Part shown: positions 1-8,498 of the stretch, in pieces
How positions within the stretch are numbered: position 1 is the stretch's first letter
Layout of the letters: every line of letters begins with the position of its first letter
Source: an uncultured Mycoplasmatota bacterium
GTDB lineage: Bacteria > Bacillota_I > Bacilli_A > RF39 > UBA660
Reading direction: 5' to 3'
DNA length: 43,782 bases
Assembly: GCA_949288035.1 (NCBI GenBank)
Contig: CASEIJ010000031.1
Coordinates: 77,929-121,710, forward strand
Made by a program: the position numbers and the translations under genes
Notes under the pieces: generated by a model
Databases searched by the model: none
The model's input: only the letters and a program-made list of their open reading frames with translations
Told to the model about the DNA's origin: nothing

Positions 1-1
1 T

Positions 2-154
2 CAAGATATTAATCGTGAGACAAAAAACTTTATTAAAACCATTCAATATGATAAAGATGTCAATCGTTATCGTCTGATTTTAGAATTTAAAGATGGTACT
101 TATGCATCCATTAAAGTAACTGGATTTGGAGGCGTTTCTTATGTACAAGGATAA
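2..154 (+). CDS. C-terminal end of an unidentified protein, possibly prepilin-like
   Basis: Only the last 50 codons are in the window; the start lies upstream. The open frame begins at base 2 and ends with TAA at 152-154. The tail reads as beta-strand-like sequence (RLILEFKDGTYASIKVTGFGG). It overlaps the next gene's ATG at 141 by 14 bases, so the two are co-transcribed and translationally coupled, and it also contains the Shine-Dalgarno site of that gene. Because the next gene has a type IV prepilin leader, this may be another minor pilin or pilus-assembly protein, but the fragment has no diagnostic motif. The reading frame is well supported; the function is not. Confidence 0.55.
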   Translation, partial: QDINRETKNFIKTIQYDKDVNRYRLILEFKDGTYASIKVTGFGGVSYVQG

Positions 155-1733
155 AAAGTGGAATCGTGGATTTACTGTGATGGAGTTGGTTGTTTCTTTT
201 GCACTTGTTATGGTGGTTGCTTATTTTTTATTTAATTTACTATATTCATTAAAAAATTTATCGGTAGATTCAAGTTTAAAAACAGAATTATTACAAAAGC
301 AAGCATTAATGATGCAGACATTAGAAGATGATTTAGAAAATAAAAAACTAGTATTAGCTACTAATTGTGGTAAATATTGTTTAGACTTTTTATATGATGA
401 TTCAACTTCTAGAAGATTACAACTCGATACAGCAAATCGTTATTTTCGTTATGGAACATATGCGATTAAATTGCTAGAGGGAAGTTCTTTTGGAGAGATT
501 GATGTATCAAATGAACAAATTATATCCACAGGTGGCGGTATTAAAAATGATTCTATCATTAAAATTAAAATACCTGTTATCAATAAATTAGTAGATGGTG
601 ATTATGGGATTAATGTTGTATATCAATACAATAGTAGTGAAGTTTCATTTAATGATTTAATTTTTGATACGGTTTCTAATAATAAATTATATTTAAAGGG
701 ATCACAGAATATGATTATATCTACAGATGAGCCATATCAAGAGCCAGGTTATTTTTGGATTGATTCAAGTGGTGCACAACGAACAGATGGAGTTAGTGTG
801 AGTGGAACTGTTGGTACTGGAGAAGGAACTTATACTTTGACTTATAAAGTAACTTATAATGGTGTTGTATATACAAGAACGAGAAAAGTAACTGTTAAGA
901 AAAAGTCCTATGATTTTGATCATGTAAAATCTGGGCAAATCTTTGAAGCACCATATAAAGGTACTTATCAAATTGAATTATGGGGTGCTCAAGGTGGTAA
1001 TACAAGCGGTGGAGCAGGTGCTTATACGAGTGGAAATATCACTTTGAATAAAGGCGAGAAATTATATGTCTATGTTGGTGCTCAGAATGCGACATTTAAT
1101 GGTGGTGGAAGTTCTCCTTCGAGTGCTAGATATGGTGGTGGAGCGACTGATGTACGCCTATCAGGAGGAACTTGGAATAATGTGACAGGATTACGAAATC
1201 GTATTATGGTTGCCGCTGGTGGCGGCGGTGTTACGAGTGGTGATGGTGATGCGAAAGGTGGAGCTGGTGGTACTCTAACTGGAATTGCCGGTAATCCTCA
1301 TAATACGATTTTAACTACAGGAGATTATATTGGCTATGGTGGTACACAAACAGCTGGAGGTCAAATTGGAAGTAGTGCTACGAGTGGTACCAATGGGTCT
1401 TTTGGGATTGGTGGAAATGGCGGAGTAGGTTCAGGTGATCCAAGCAATCCTGGTGCCGGAGGCGGCGGTGGCTACTACGGTGGTGGTGGTTCTGCATGGC
1501 ATGCTGGAGCTGGTGGAGGTTCATCATTTATCTCTGGCTATTCCGGATGTAATTCTGTCAATAGTAGTGGTAGTCCAAGTGGAAGTGCGAAACATTTCTC
1601 AGGAAAAGTATTTACCAATGGACGAATGATTGATGGTCTTCATCTTATGCCGAATGCAAGAACTGGTTATGAAACACTCGGAAATGAAGGAAACGGATAT
1701 GCTCGTATTACATTAGTTAGTATTCAAAATTAG
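141..1733 (+). CDS. Prepilin-like protein with Ig-like and ALK-type glycine-rich domains (putative pilus-tip adhesin)
   Basis: A 530-residue protein. A short basic leader ends in G10, followed by FTVMEL with Glu at mature position +5 and a hydrophobic helix: a class III (type IV) prepilin signal for a prepilin peptidase. Residues about 35-185 resemble a pseudopilin head. Residues about 186-251 look like an Ig-like DUF5011/Cry22-type module (EPGYFWID, GTYTLTYKVT). Residues about 255-530 are glycine-rich, with repeated GGGG runs, WGAQGG and GGGATDVR, as in the Gly_rich family (PF12810) known from the ALK receptor ectodomain. The ATG at 141 has GGAGG at 128-132; an in-frame TTG at 126 has no such site. 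It is the last gene of its operon and is followed by a strong terminator. Inference: a minor pilin carrying a large adhesive or structural module outside the cell. Confidence 0.75.
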   Translation: MYKDKKWNRGFTVMELVVSFALVMVVAYFLFNLLYSLKNLSVDSSLKTELLQKQALMMQTLEDDLENKKLVLATNCGKYCLDFLYDDSTSRRLQLDTANRYFRYGTYAIKLLEGSSFGEIDVSNEQIISTGGGIKNDSIIKIKIPVINKLVDGDYGINVVYQYNSSEVSFNDLIFDTVSNNKLYLKGSQNMIISTDEPYQEPGYFWIDSSGAQRTDGVSVSGTVGTGEGTYTLTYKVTYNGVVYTRTRKVTVKKKSYDFDHVKSGQIFEAPYKGTYQIELWGAQGGNTSGGAGAYTSGNITLNKGEKLYVYVGAQNATFNGGGSSPSSARYGGGATDVRLSGGTWNNVTGLRNRIMVAAGGGGVTSGDGDAKGGAGGTLTGIAGNPHNTILTTGDYIGYGGTQTAGGQIGSSATSGTNGSFGIGGNGGVGSGDPSNPGAGGGGGYYGGGGSAWHAGAGGGSSFISGYSGCNSVNSSGSPSGSAKHFSGKVFTNGRMIDGLHLMPNARTGYETLGNEGNGYARITLVSIQN

Positions 1734-1755
1734 ATAGTAATTATCTAATTTTTCT
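1726..1755. terminator. Bidirectional terminator between the pilin-like gene and ylbJ
   Basis: A perfect 11-bp inverted repeat (1726-1736 with 1742-1752, 5-base loop) has A-rich and T-rich flanks, so it can serve both converging genes. It overlaps the stop codon of the plus-strand gene. Confidence 0.8.
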
Positions 1756-2730
1756 TTATGGCATCCATGTTTCAAACAAGAAAAAGAATAAAAAAGATGC
1801 AATGGTGGCATGTAATATACGCGCAGTTAAATAAGGAAAATATTTTATATTACTTTTACTCAAGATACCAATTAATTGCATATGAACACTTAATCCGCCA
1901 AATGATAAAATCATGACAGTTAATATTCCTTTTATTTTCAGTGGGATGTTAAGTAAACTGACATATTTTAAACCTTGTGTCATTTCAAAAAAACCATTTA
2001 ATATACTTTGATGAAAGGAAGAGAGCGAGATATGTTGGTTGATAATAGTCGTAATAATTAAAAAAGTAGTTGTTACCCCTAATATAAATAATAATGTTTG
2101 AATTGTATGATTTAGAGCATTTGTAAGAATCGTAGGAAATGCTTCTTTCTTCTGCTGTCGTGCAATGGTCATTTTCGTAATTGCTGTTTTTAAAGAAACA
2201 TGACAATCACTTTTAGGACTCGGATAATAATTACGAAATAATAATCCTAAAATAAGATTTGTGATATAGTGACAAAATAAAATGAGAAAACCTACCTCTC
2301 GATTCCCTAAAAAAGTAATCGAAACTGTTCCTAAGATAAAAAGAGGATTGGAAAAATGAGTAAAGGTCAGTATTTTTGTTGCTTCATTTTCATTTATTTT
2401 ATGTTCATCTAAAAGTGCTTTCGTATATTTGGCATTTGATGGGAATCCTGATATAATACTCATAACAAAAATAAATGCAGCTGGATTAGAAATGCGAAAT
2501 ATACGATTCATAATCGGTTTTAATAATTCTCCAAAGAATTCTACAAAACCATATTGAATAAATAATTCAGATAATACAAAGAAAGGAAATAAAGAAGGGA
2601 AAATATTATTTTTCCATATTTGAAAAGAAAATAACACAGCTTCCATGACAACTTTTGATTCTGTTAGAATGAAAAAAGCGATACTAAGTAGTACTGACAT
2701 AATGCTTGTTGTGATTATTTTTTGAAACAT
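1756..2730 (-). CDS. ylbJ: YlbJ-like sporulation integral membrane protein
   Basis: A 324-residue polytopic membrane protein of the nucleoside-recognition 'Gate' family (PF07670), closest in pattern to YlbJ of spore-formers. Supporting signs are the segment PSLFPFFVLSELFIQYG, then SGFPSNAKYTKALL, then TFTHFSNPLFILG, and about eight hydrophobic stretches. In Bacillus YlbJ is needed for proper spore cortex and heat resistance; its transported substrate is not settled. The protein is shorter than the roughly 400 residues usual for YlbJ. It is divergent from ylbL, and the ylbJ/ylbL neighbourhood matches Bacillus, which strengthens the assignment. The start has a modest AAGGG site. A general Gate-domain transporter is the alternative. 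Confidence 0.78.
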   Translation of the reverse strand: MFQKIITTSIMSVLLSIAFFILTESKVVMEAVLFSFQIWKNNIFPSLFPFFVLSELFIQYGFVEFFGELLKPIMNRIFRISNPAAFIFVMSIISGFPSNAKYTKALLDEHKINENEATKILTFTHFSNPLFILGTVSITFLGNREVGFLILFCHYITNLILGLLFRNYYPSPKSDCHVSLKTAITKMTIARQQKKEAFPTILTNALNHTIQTLLFILGVTTTFLIITTIINQHISLSSFHQSILNGFFEMTQGLKYVSLLNIPLKIKGILTVMILSFGGLSVHMQLIGILSKSNIKYFPYLTARILHATIASFLFFFLFETWMP

Positions 2731-2772
2731 GTTTCATCCCTTTCTTTCATACACCTTATTAAGGAGGAATAT

Positions 2773-3795
2773 ATGCTTAGTAAATTATATGAAAAGTTTA
2801 AAAGATTTTTACGCGCCAATTATGTATATTTAATTATTCTTTTTAGTACTTATTTTATTTTAACTTTTCCTGTTCCATATATTGTAGAAGCTCCAGGGGG
2901 AATTATGGATATTACGAAAAAGATTGATATTGATACCAATGTCGATACAAAAGGAAGTTATAATTTGGCTTATGTTACAGAATATCGAGGAACTGTATTT
3001 ACAGCACTTCTTTCTTTTATCATTCCTGATTGGGATTTAGAAAAAGTGGAAACAAATGATGTTAACGAAAATCAAGAAGCAACCTATCTAAGAGACCATT
3101 TAATGCTAGAAGAAGCGAATCAAACTGCGATTTTATACGCTTATCAAAAAGCTGGAAAAGAAGTAAAAATTACAGGAGAAAAAATGTATATTACATATTT
3201 AGATCCTGCGATTGATTGGCAGTTAAAAGTGGGGGATGAACTGTTAAAAGCAGATGATATCACTCTCAAAAGCAAAGATGATTTAACAAATATCATTCAG
3301 ACAAAAGAAGTAGGAGAATTGATTTCTCTTACAGTAAAACGCGATGGAAAAGAAAAAACAGTTCGCGCTTCAGTACGTCAAGAATCTGGAGAAAAAGTAT
3401 TAGGAATTATTATTTCTTTTTTAAGAGAAGTAAAAACAGAACCTGAAGTTACTTTAAATTTCAGCAAGTCAGAATCTGGTCCTTCCGCTGGATTTATGAC
3501 AGCTTTAACGATTTATCAGGCTTTAATTGATCAAGATTTGACAAATGGGTTAAAAATTGTCGGTACAGGAACCATTGATGCGAATGGAAACATCGGTAGT
3601 ATTGGTGGTGTTACTTATAAATTAATGGGAGCAGAAAAAGCCAATGCAGATATTTTCTTTGTTCCTGAAGGGGATAATTATCAAGAAGCAAAAAAATTAA
3701 AAGAGGAAAGAAATTATAAAATTAAACTTGTTAAAGTGAAAACATTTGACGATGCACTACAGTATTTAAAGAAACAAAATGGAATCAAAAAATAA
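2773..3795 (+). CDS. ylbL: YlbL-like PDZ/Lon-type (S16) serine protease
   Basis: A 340-residue membrane-anchored protease. A single transmembrane helix (about 15-32) is followed by an extracytoplasmic region, a PDZ domain (about 135-205) and a C-terminal Lon-like S16 domain. The catalytic dyad is visible: Ser238 in ESGPSAGF and Lys283 in IGGVTYKLMGAEKA, with the expected spacing. The ATG at 2773 follows AAGGAGG; the open frame extends 17 codons further upstream but without a ribosome-binding site. YlbL-family proteases act on secreted or membrane proteins, and in Bacillus YlbL has been linked to DNA-damage checkpoint recovery. Transcribed divergently from ylbJ and ended by its own terminator before mutS. 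Confidence 0.88.
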   Translation: MLSKLYEKFKRFLRANYVYLIILFSTYFILTFPVPYIVEAPGGIMDITKKIDIDTNVDTKGSYNLAYVTEYRGTVFTALLSFIIPDWDLEKVETNDVNENQEATYLRDHLMLEEANQTAILYAYQKAGKEVKITGEKMYITYLDPAIDWQLKVGDELLKADDITLKSKDDLTNIIQTKEVGELISLTVKRDGKEKTVRASVRQESGEKVLGIIISFLREVKTEPEVTLNFSKSESGPSAGFMTALTIYQALIDQDLTNGLKIVGTGTIDANGNIGSIGGVTYKLMGAEKANADIFFVPEGDNYQEAKKLKEERNYKIKLVKVKTFDDALQYLKKQNGIKK

Positions 3796-3834
3796 GAAAA
3801 ATCTAAGTAAAACATAAGATTTTTCTTGTTTTTA
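3794..3834 (+). terminator. Rho-independent terminator after ylbL
   Basis: An 11-bp perfect stem (3794-3804 with 3817-3827), 12-base loop, followed by a T-rich run. It overlaps the ylbL stop codon. Confidence 0.8.
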
Positions 3835-3860
3835 TGTTAAAATAAAGAAGTGGTGATGTT

Positions 3861-6404
3861 ATGAAGTTATGTGAAGTAGATAAGAATAAAGTAACGCCAA
3901 TGATGCAACAATATATAGAGTTAAAAGAGCAAAATCCAGATCTTATTTTGTTTTTTCGTCTGGGTGATTTTTATGAAATGTTCTTTGAAGATGCGGAATT
4001 AGTATCTCGTGAACTAGAACTTACTTTAACCGGAAAAAATGCTGGATTAGAAGAGAGAATTCCAATGTGTGGAATTCCTCATCATGCTGCGAATTTATAT
4101 ATTGAAAAATTGATAGAAAAAGGATATAAAGTAGGAATTTGTGAACAATTAGAAGATCCTAAAGCTGCGAAAGGAATTGTAAAACGTGGAATTGTTCAAA
4201 TTATAACTTCAGGAACTGTGATAGATACTGAAAATTTAAATGAAAAAGAGAATAATTATATTGGAAATATATTAGATTTTGGACATGTATATGGTATTAG
4301 TTATGCGGATATTACAACAGGTGAATTTTATGTTTATTTGGTAGAACATCAACTTGCAAAAGTAACAAGTGAAATTGTCGGTTTAGGTTTAAAAGAATTG
4401 GTTGTAACGAGTAAAGTGGATTCTAAATTGATTCATATGTTACAAAGTCAATTTCATTTGACAGTCAGTGTTCATGATACAATTGATACATATCCAGAAT
4501 ATGAAAAAATATATGCGAATTTAGGAGATCCAAGATATATTGAAACAGTAAAACATTTATTGACGTATATTACAGAAACACAAAAAAGAAGTTTAGCGCA
4601 TTTACAAACAGTTACAATCCGTGAAAGTAAAAAATATTTACGTATGGATATTCATACGAAAAGAAATTTGGAATTAACGGAAACGTTGCGTCTTCATCAA
4701 CGTAGTAATTCTTTGATTTGGTTATTAGATCGTACTAAGACTGCGATGGGGTCTCGTCGTTTGAAACATTTTATTGAAAATCCATTAATCGATCGTGTGG
4801 AAATTGAAAAAAGATATGATATGATCGATACTATGTTAGAAAAATTTATACAGAAAGAAGATTTAAGTCATAATTTATATGAAGTATATGATTTAGAAAG
4901 ATTAAGTGGTCGTATTGCATTTGGAAATGCCAATGCGAGAGATTTATTACAATTAAAGACATCATTAGCTGTATTACCCGTAATACGTGATTTATTAAAA
5001 GAATTACATTACGAAGAAGAGATTGAAACACTTCCTGAACTATACGATTTATTAGAAAAAGCAATCTATGAAAATCCACCAATGACGGTAAAAGAAGGTT
5101 ATTTAATTAAAGAAGGTTATTCGGAAAAATTAGATGAATTAAAAGAATTAAGAAAAGGTGGAAAAGATTTTGTTGCTCGTTTTGAACAAGAAGAAAGAGA
5201 ACGTACAGGAATTAAAAATTTAAAAGTGGGATATAATCGTGTATTTGGTTATTATATTGAAATTTCCAAAGGACAAGTAGGTTTTGTAAAAGATGAATAT
5301 GGTTATGAAAGAAAACAGACTCTGACGAATTGTGAGAGATATATTAGTCCCATCTTAAAAGAAAAAGAGGCTTTAATTTTAAATGCAGAAGAAGAAATTA
5401 TCGAGTTAGAATATCAACTATTTACAGGTATTCGAGATCAAGTAAAAGAATATATTCCAAGGTTACAACAAATTGCTCGTATTATTAGTGATGTCGATGT
5501 ATTACAGTCTTTCGCAACTGTTACAGAAGAAAATCATTATATAAGACCTCAATTAACAGATAAACATTATGTAGAAATACGTGATAATCGTCATCCTGTT
5601 GTTGAAAAAGTATTGGATGGTGAATTTGTTTCTAATGATATTTATTTAGATGAAAATACAGATATTGAATTGATTACAGGTCCTAATATGGCTGGTAAAT
5701 CGACTTATATGAGGGAGTTTGCCATCACTGTGATCATGGCTCAAATTGGTTGTTTTGTTCCCGCTAGTAAGGCAATATTACCAGTATTTGATGCGATTTA
5801 TACAAGAATTGGTGCGAGTGATGATTTAGTAAGTGGAGAAAGTACTTTTATGGTTGAAATGAAGGAAGCTAACTACGCCATTAGTCAAGCAACAAGACAT
5901 AGTTTAATCTTATTTGATGAACTTGGAAGAGGAACTGCTACTTATGATGGAATGGCTTTGGCACAAGCAATTATTGAATATATTCATAATCATATTCATG
6001 CGAAAACACTTTTCTCAACGCATTATCATGAATTAACAAGTCTCGATCAAACTCTTCCAAAATTAAAAAACATTCATGTAAGTGCTTATGAAGATGAAGG
6101 AAATTTAGTATTTTTACATAAAATTAAAGAGGGTAGTGTTGATAAAAGCTATGGGATTCATGTTGCTAAATTAGCAAATTTACCAGATACATTAATTCAT
6201 CGTGCCAATGAAATATTAAATTTATATGAAACCAAAGAAAAGAAAACAACGCATATTGTTCAAGAAGCACTTCCATTAGAATTCGTAACAGAAGAAGAAA
6301 GTAAAGTAGAGAAAAGACTGCAAGAAATTGAACCATTAAATATGACACCAATGGAAGCATTAACTGTATTATTTGAATTAAAAGAATTAGAAAAAAAGAA
6401 ATAA
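3861..6404 (+). CDS. mutS: DNA mismatch repair protein MutS
   Basis: A full-length MutS of 847 residues. The N-terminal mismatch-recognition domain has the Phe-x-Glu wedge in GDFYEMF (about 35-41). Connector, lever and clamp regions follow, then the ATPase: Walker A GPNMAGKST at 607-615, the STFMVEM region, Walker B LILFDELGRG (about 683) and the THYHEL switch motif. It recognises mispairs and small loops after replication and recruits MutL. The start at 3861 has a GGTGAT-type ribosome-binding site three bases upstream. Unlike most Firmicutes, mutL is not directly downstream; a small membrane protein gene follows, so mutL must be elsewhere if present. Nothing in the sequence suggests inactivation. 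Confidence 0.98.
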   Translation: MKLCEVDKNKVTPMMQQYIELKEQNPDLILFFRLGDFYEMFFEDAELVSRELELTLTGKNAGLEERIPMCGIPHHAANLYIEKLIEKGYKVGICEQLEDPKAAKGIVKRGIVQIITSGTVIDTENLNEKENNYIGNILDFGHVYGISYADITTGEFYVYLVEHQLAKVTSEIVGLGLKELVVTSKVDSKLIHMLQSQFHLTVSVHDTIDTYPEYEKIYANLGDPRYIETVKHLLTYITETQKRSLAHLQTVTIRESKKYLRMDIHTKRNLELTETLRLHQRSNSLIWLLDRTKTAMGSRRLKHFIENPLIDRVEIEKRYDMIDTMLEKFIQKEDLSHNLYEVYDLERLSGRIAFGNANARDLLQLKTSLAVLPVIRDLLKELHYEEEIETLPELYDLLEKAIYENPPMTVKEGYLIKEGYSEKLDELKELRKGGKDFVARFEQEERERTGIKNLKVGYNRVFGYYIEISKGQVGFVKDEYGYERKQTLTNCERYISPILKEKEALILNAEEEIIELEYQLFTGIRDQVKEYIPRLQQIARIISDVDVLQSFATVTEENHYIRPQLTDKHYVEIRDNRHPVVEKVLDGEFVSNDIYLDENTDIELITGPNMAGKSTYMREFAITVIMAQIGCFVPASKAILPVFDAIYTRIGASDDLVSGESTFMVEMKEANYAISQATRHSLILFDELGRGTATYDGMALAQAIIEYIHNHIHAKTLFSTHYHELTSLDQTLPKLKNIHVSAYEDEGNLVFLHKIKEGSVDKSYGIHVAKLANLPDTLIHRANEILNLYETKEKKTTHIVQEALPLEFVTEEESKVEKRLQEIEPLNMTPMEALTVLFELKELEKKK

Positions 6405-6446
6405 TTCATTATTTTGTGATATACTGATACATATAAGGGTGATAGA

Positions 6447-6848
6447 ATGAAAGAAATGTTAAGACGTGATAAATGGTGGTTTTGGCTTATTTTATTAATA
6501 TTTGGTGGTAGTGCTGTTTTAGCACTGATCTATGCGCTGGTAATAGAAGATGTGTTAGATAAAAATGCTTGGTATGGGAAATGGTATTATTGGTTAATTG
6601 GAGTAATGTGTTGTTTCTTACCAGCACTGATCATGTTTGCTGTTTTTCAGTTTCAGATTCTTACAAAAGTATGTCGAAAATTGGAGGTACCAGGTAGCGA
6701 AATTTACACTTCTCCATATACTTGGATGCTCTGTTTGATTGTTCCAGTTTTAGGATGGATTTTACTAGGAGTTATGATATTATATCTAGAAATTTTCTCA
6801 ATTGTGGCAATTTATCGTGGAAAAGGAGAAAAATTTATTCAAAATTAA
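6447..6848 (+). CDS. Unrecognised small membrane protein (133 aa)
   Basis: Not recognised. It has a basic, Trp-rich N-terminus (RRDKWWFW) and three hydrophobic segments (about 11-33, 47-70 and 89-119), with a short polar tail. It begins 42 bases after mutS with a GGTGAT site just before the ATG, and its own terminator follows. It may be co-transcribed with mutS. No catalytic motif is visible. Codon use and start context look native, so it is a credible gene of unknown function. Confidence 0.7.
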   Translation: MKEMLRRDKWWFWLILLIFGGSAVLALIYALVIEDVLDKNAWYGKWYYWLIGVMCCFLPALIMFAVFQFQILTKVCRKLEVPGSEIYTSPYTWMLCLIVPVLGWILLGVMILYLEIFSIVAIYRGKGEKFIQN

Positions 6849-6880
6849 AGGAGAACCCTTGGAAGTTTTCCTTTTTTTTG
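6847..6880 (+). terminator. Terminator after the 133-aa membrane protein gene
   Basis: A 9-bp stem with one G-T pair (6847-6855 with 6866-6874, 10-base loop) running into a block of T residues. Confidence 0.8.
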
Positions 6881-6912
6881 TTATACTAGAAAGCAATTGA
6901 GGGGGCGTTTTT

Positions 6913-7317
6913 ATGAGAAAGGATTTAGAACCAATCAGTATTTTAATCCGTGGTAACGAAAAAAATAAAAACGAAATTATTTATAATAATATAGTCGATA
7001 AAATGGATGAAATGAATTTATCCAAAGATGATCAAGTAGAATATTTAAAATCTAAAATATCTATTTTAGAATCAGAAACTCATAATAAATTAAACTTAAT
7101 CATCTCTATTCTTGTCTGTTTAATTATGTTGGGACTTGGTATTTACTTTGTAGCCATAGATCTATATTTGTTTGGAATATTTATCTCTTTTTTAAGTGTT
7201 TTTATTTTAATGTTCAAAATGTATCAATCATTTAAAACTAGCATGAATATTTCAAAACCAGATAATTACGATAAAATCGAACACTTAAGAGAGATTTTAA
7301 ATATGAGGTTAAAATAA
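6913..7317 (+). CDS. Unrecognised protein with coiled coil and two-helix membrane hairpin (134 aa)
   Basis: Not recognised. The N-terminal 50 residues are polar and Lys/Asp/Asn-rich with coiled-coil character (QVEYLKSKISILESE). Two transmembrane helices follow (about 60-80 and 83-103), then a short charged tail. A strong GAGGGGG site precedes the ATG at 6913, and TATACT at 6882-6887 is a possible -10 box. It overlaps the next gene by one base (TAATG), so the two are translationally coupled and probably act together. Function cannot be inferred. Confidence 0.7.
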   Translation: MRKDLEPISILIRGNEKNKNEIIYNNIVDKMDEMNLSKDDQVEYLKSKISILESETHNKLNLIISILVCLIMLGLGIYFVAIDLYLFGIFISFLSVFILMFKMYQSFKTSMNISKPDNYDKIEHLREILNMRLK

Positions 7318-7961
7318 TGGAACTTTTTTTCATCTTATCTATCTTATTAACGAGTTCCTGTACGATATCTCGTTTTATTATTTTGCACGATATGCATGAA
7401 AATTATTCGATGTTAAATAGTGAAGAATTAATTCACTTTGATCAATGGAAATATATGATCCCATTTTACAACTTATATTTATATCACAATCATATCCCAT
7501 TGTTAGAGGAGGAAAAAGAAAAGTATTTATTTGATGCATATCGAACTTTTCAAGAAAATCAGTGTTCTCTTAAAAGAACGGGTGCTTATGAATGGGAACA
7601 AGATGAAGAACAATTCATAGAAGTAAAGCCAAATATTAAAACAATTTGTATAAAAGGAAATGAGATTCAATTGTTTGTTAATGCGATCGCATTAGAAAAT
7701 ACAATGCTTTTAATTCCTAATAAAAATAATTATACATATGAAATCGATGATGAGAAAAATCAAATGAAGCTCATCCAATTAAAAAATCAGACTCCGTTAT
7801 ATGTATCTTGTAAGAAAGATGCAGAATATCGTTTCTTAATTCAAGCAAAACAATTTTTATTAGATTATCAAATATATACTTTGGAACATAATTTACAAGA
7901 AGTAACAGAAGAAACGGTACAAAAGGAAAATTTAATGTTTTCTTTTCAAAAAACAAAATAG
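7317..7961 (+). CDS. Unrecognised protein with N-terminal hydrophobic segment (214 aa)
   Basis: Not recognised. The first 20 residues are hydrophobic with Ser and Cys (ILLTSSCTISRFIIL), suggesting a membrane anchor or signal sequence. The rest is soluble, Glu/Lys-rich mixed alpha/beta sequence. It overlaps the preceding gene by one base, with no separate ribosome-binding site, so translation depends on the upstream gene. A strong terminator follows. The pair 6913-7961 looks like a two-gene unit for a lineage-specific membrane-associated complex, which is inference from context only. Confidence 0.65.
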   Translation: MELFFILSILLTSSCTISRFIILHDMHENYSMLNSEELIHFDQWKYMIPFYNLYLYHNHIPLLEEEKEKYLFDAYRTFQENQCSLKRTGAYEWEQDEEQFIEVKPNIKTICIKGNEIQLFVNAIALENTMLLIPNKNNYTYEIDDEKNQMKLIQLKNQTPLYVSCKKDAEYRFLIQAKQFLLDYQIYTLEHNLQEVTEETVQKENLMFSFQKTK

Positions 7962-7990
7962 AAATAAATCATCTTATTTCTATTTTTTAT
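7958..7990 (+). terminator. Terminator closing the two-gene membrane unit
   Basis: A perfect 10-bp stem (7958-7967 with 7974-7983, 6-base loop) followed by T residues. It overlaps the stop codon at 7961. Confidence 0.82.
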
Positions 7991-8020
7991 AAATTATGGT
8001 AAAATGAAATAGGTGATAAA

Positions 8021-8431
8021 ATGGAACAACTGACTAGAACAGAATTACGTAAGAAAATCATGACAATTTTATATCAAATCAATGTTTATCAAAAAAATCA
8101 TGTTGCTTATCAGGTAGATGATATCATTAAAGAGGTATGTGAAATTGAAAACGAATTTGTAAAAGATATGGTTTATGGAGTGATTACTTATCAAAATGAA
8201 ATTGATGCGATTGCGAATCAATATTTAAAAAATTGGACGATTGATCGTTTAGGAAATACGGATCAAGCGATTTTAAGAATGGGTATATATGAGTTAAAGT
8301 ATACAGATACACCTCCTGTTGTAGCAATTAATGAAGCTATAGAGCTTGCAAAAGATTATAGTGATGATGATGTAAGAAAAATGATTAATGGGGCTTTAGA
8401 TGCTTATTATCACGATCTATTAGATGCTTAG
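8021..8431 (+). CDS. nusB: Transcription antitermination factor NusB
   Basis: A 136-residue all-helical protein, the usual length for NusB. Family signatures are present: the N-terminal RTELRKKIMTILYQI, the central IDAIANQYLKNWTIDRLGN, and the C-terminal AILRMGIYEL ... PPVVAINEAIELAKDYS. With NusE (S10) it binds boxA RNA and supports rRNA antitermination. The start has a GGTGATAAA site immediately before the ATG. In Bacillus nusB is followed by folD, xseA and xseB; here folD is absent and xseA follows 67 bases later behind a terminator and a promoter. Confidence 0.96.
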   Translation: MEQLTRTELRKKIMTILYQINVYQKNHVAYQVDDIIKEVCEIENEFVKDMVYGVITYQNEIDAIANQYLKNWTIDRLGNTDQAILRMGIYELKYTDTPPVVAINEAIELAKDYSDDDVRKMINGALDAYYHDLLDA

Positions 8432-8441
8432 CATCTTTTTT
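8422..8441 (+). terminator. Terminator after nusB
   Basis: A compact 6-bp stem (8422-8427 with 8431-8436, 3-base loop) followed by a T run. It overlaps the nusB stop codon. Confidence 0.7.
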
Positions 8442-8454
8442 ATTTAAAAAAGTA

Positions 8455-8483
8455 TTGAACGTATGTTTGTATTTTGATATAAT
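8455..8483 (+). promoter_or_regulatory. Sigma-A-type promoter for xseA-xseB
   Basis: TTGAAC at 8455-8460 and TATAAT at 8478-8483 are separated by 17 bases. The xseA start lies 15 bases beyond the -10 box, so the leader is very short. Confidence 0.7.
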
Positions 8484-8498
8484 GATGATGGTGATGTT

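Noticed and set aside
126-140. TTG start for the pilin-like protein five codons upstream of the ATG at 141
   Set aside because: The GGAGG site at 128-132 lies inside that extension and is correctly spaced for ATG 141; the extension also weakens the short basic prepilin leader.
1000-1560. Collagen-like or PE-PGRS-like interpretation of the glycine-rich region
   Set aside because: There is no Gly-x-y periodicity, and motifs such as WGAQGG and GGGATDVR match the ALK-type glycine-rich family better.
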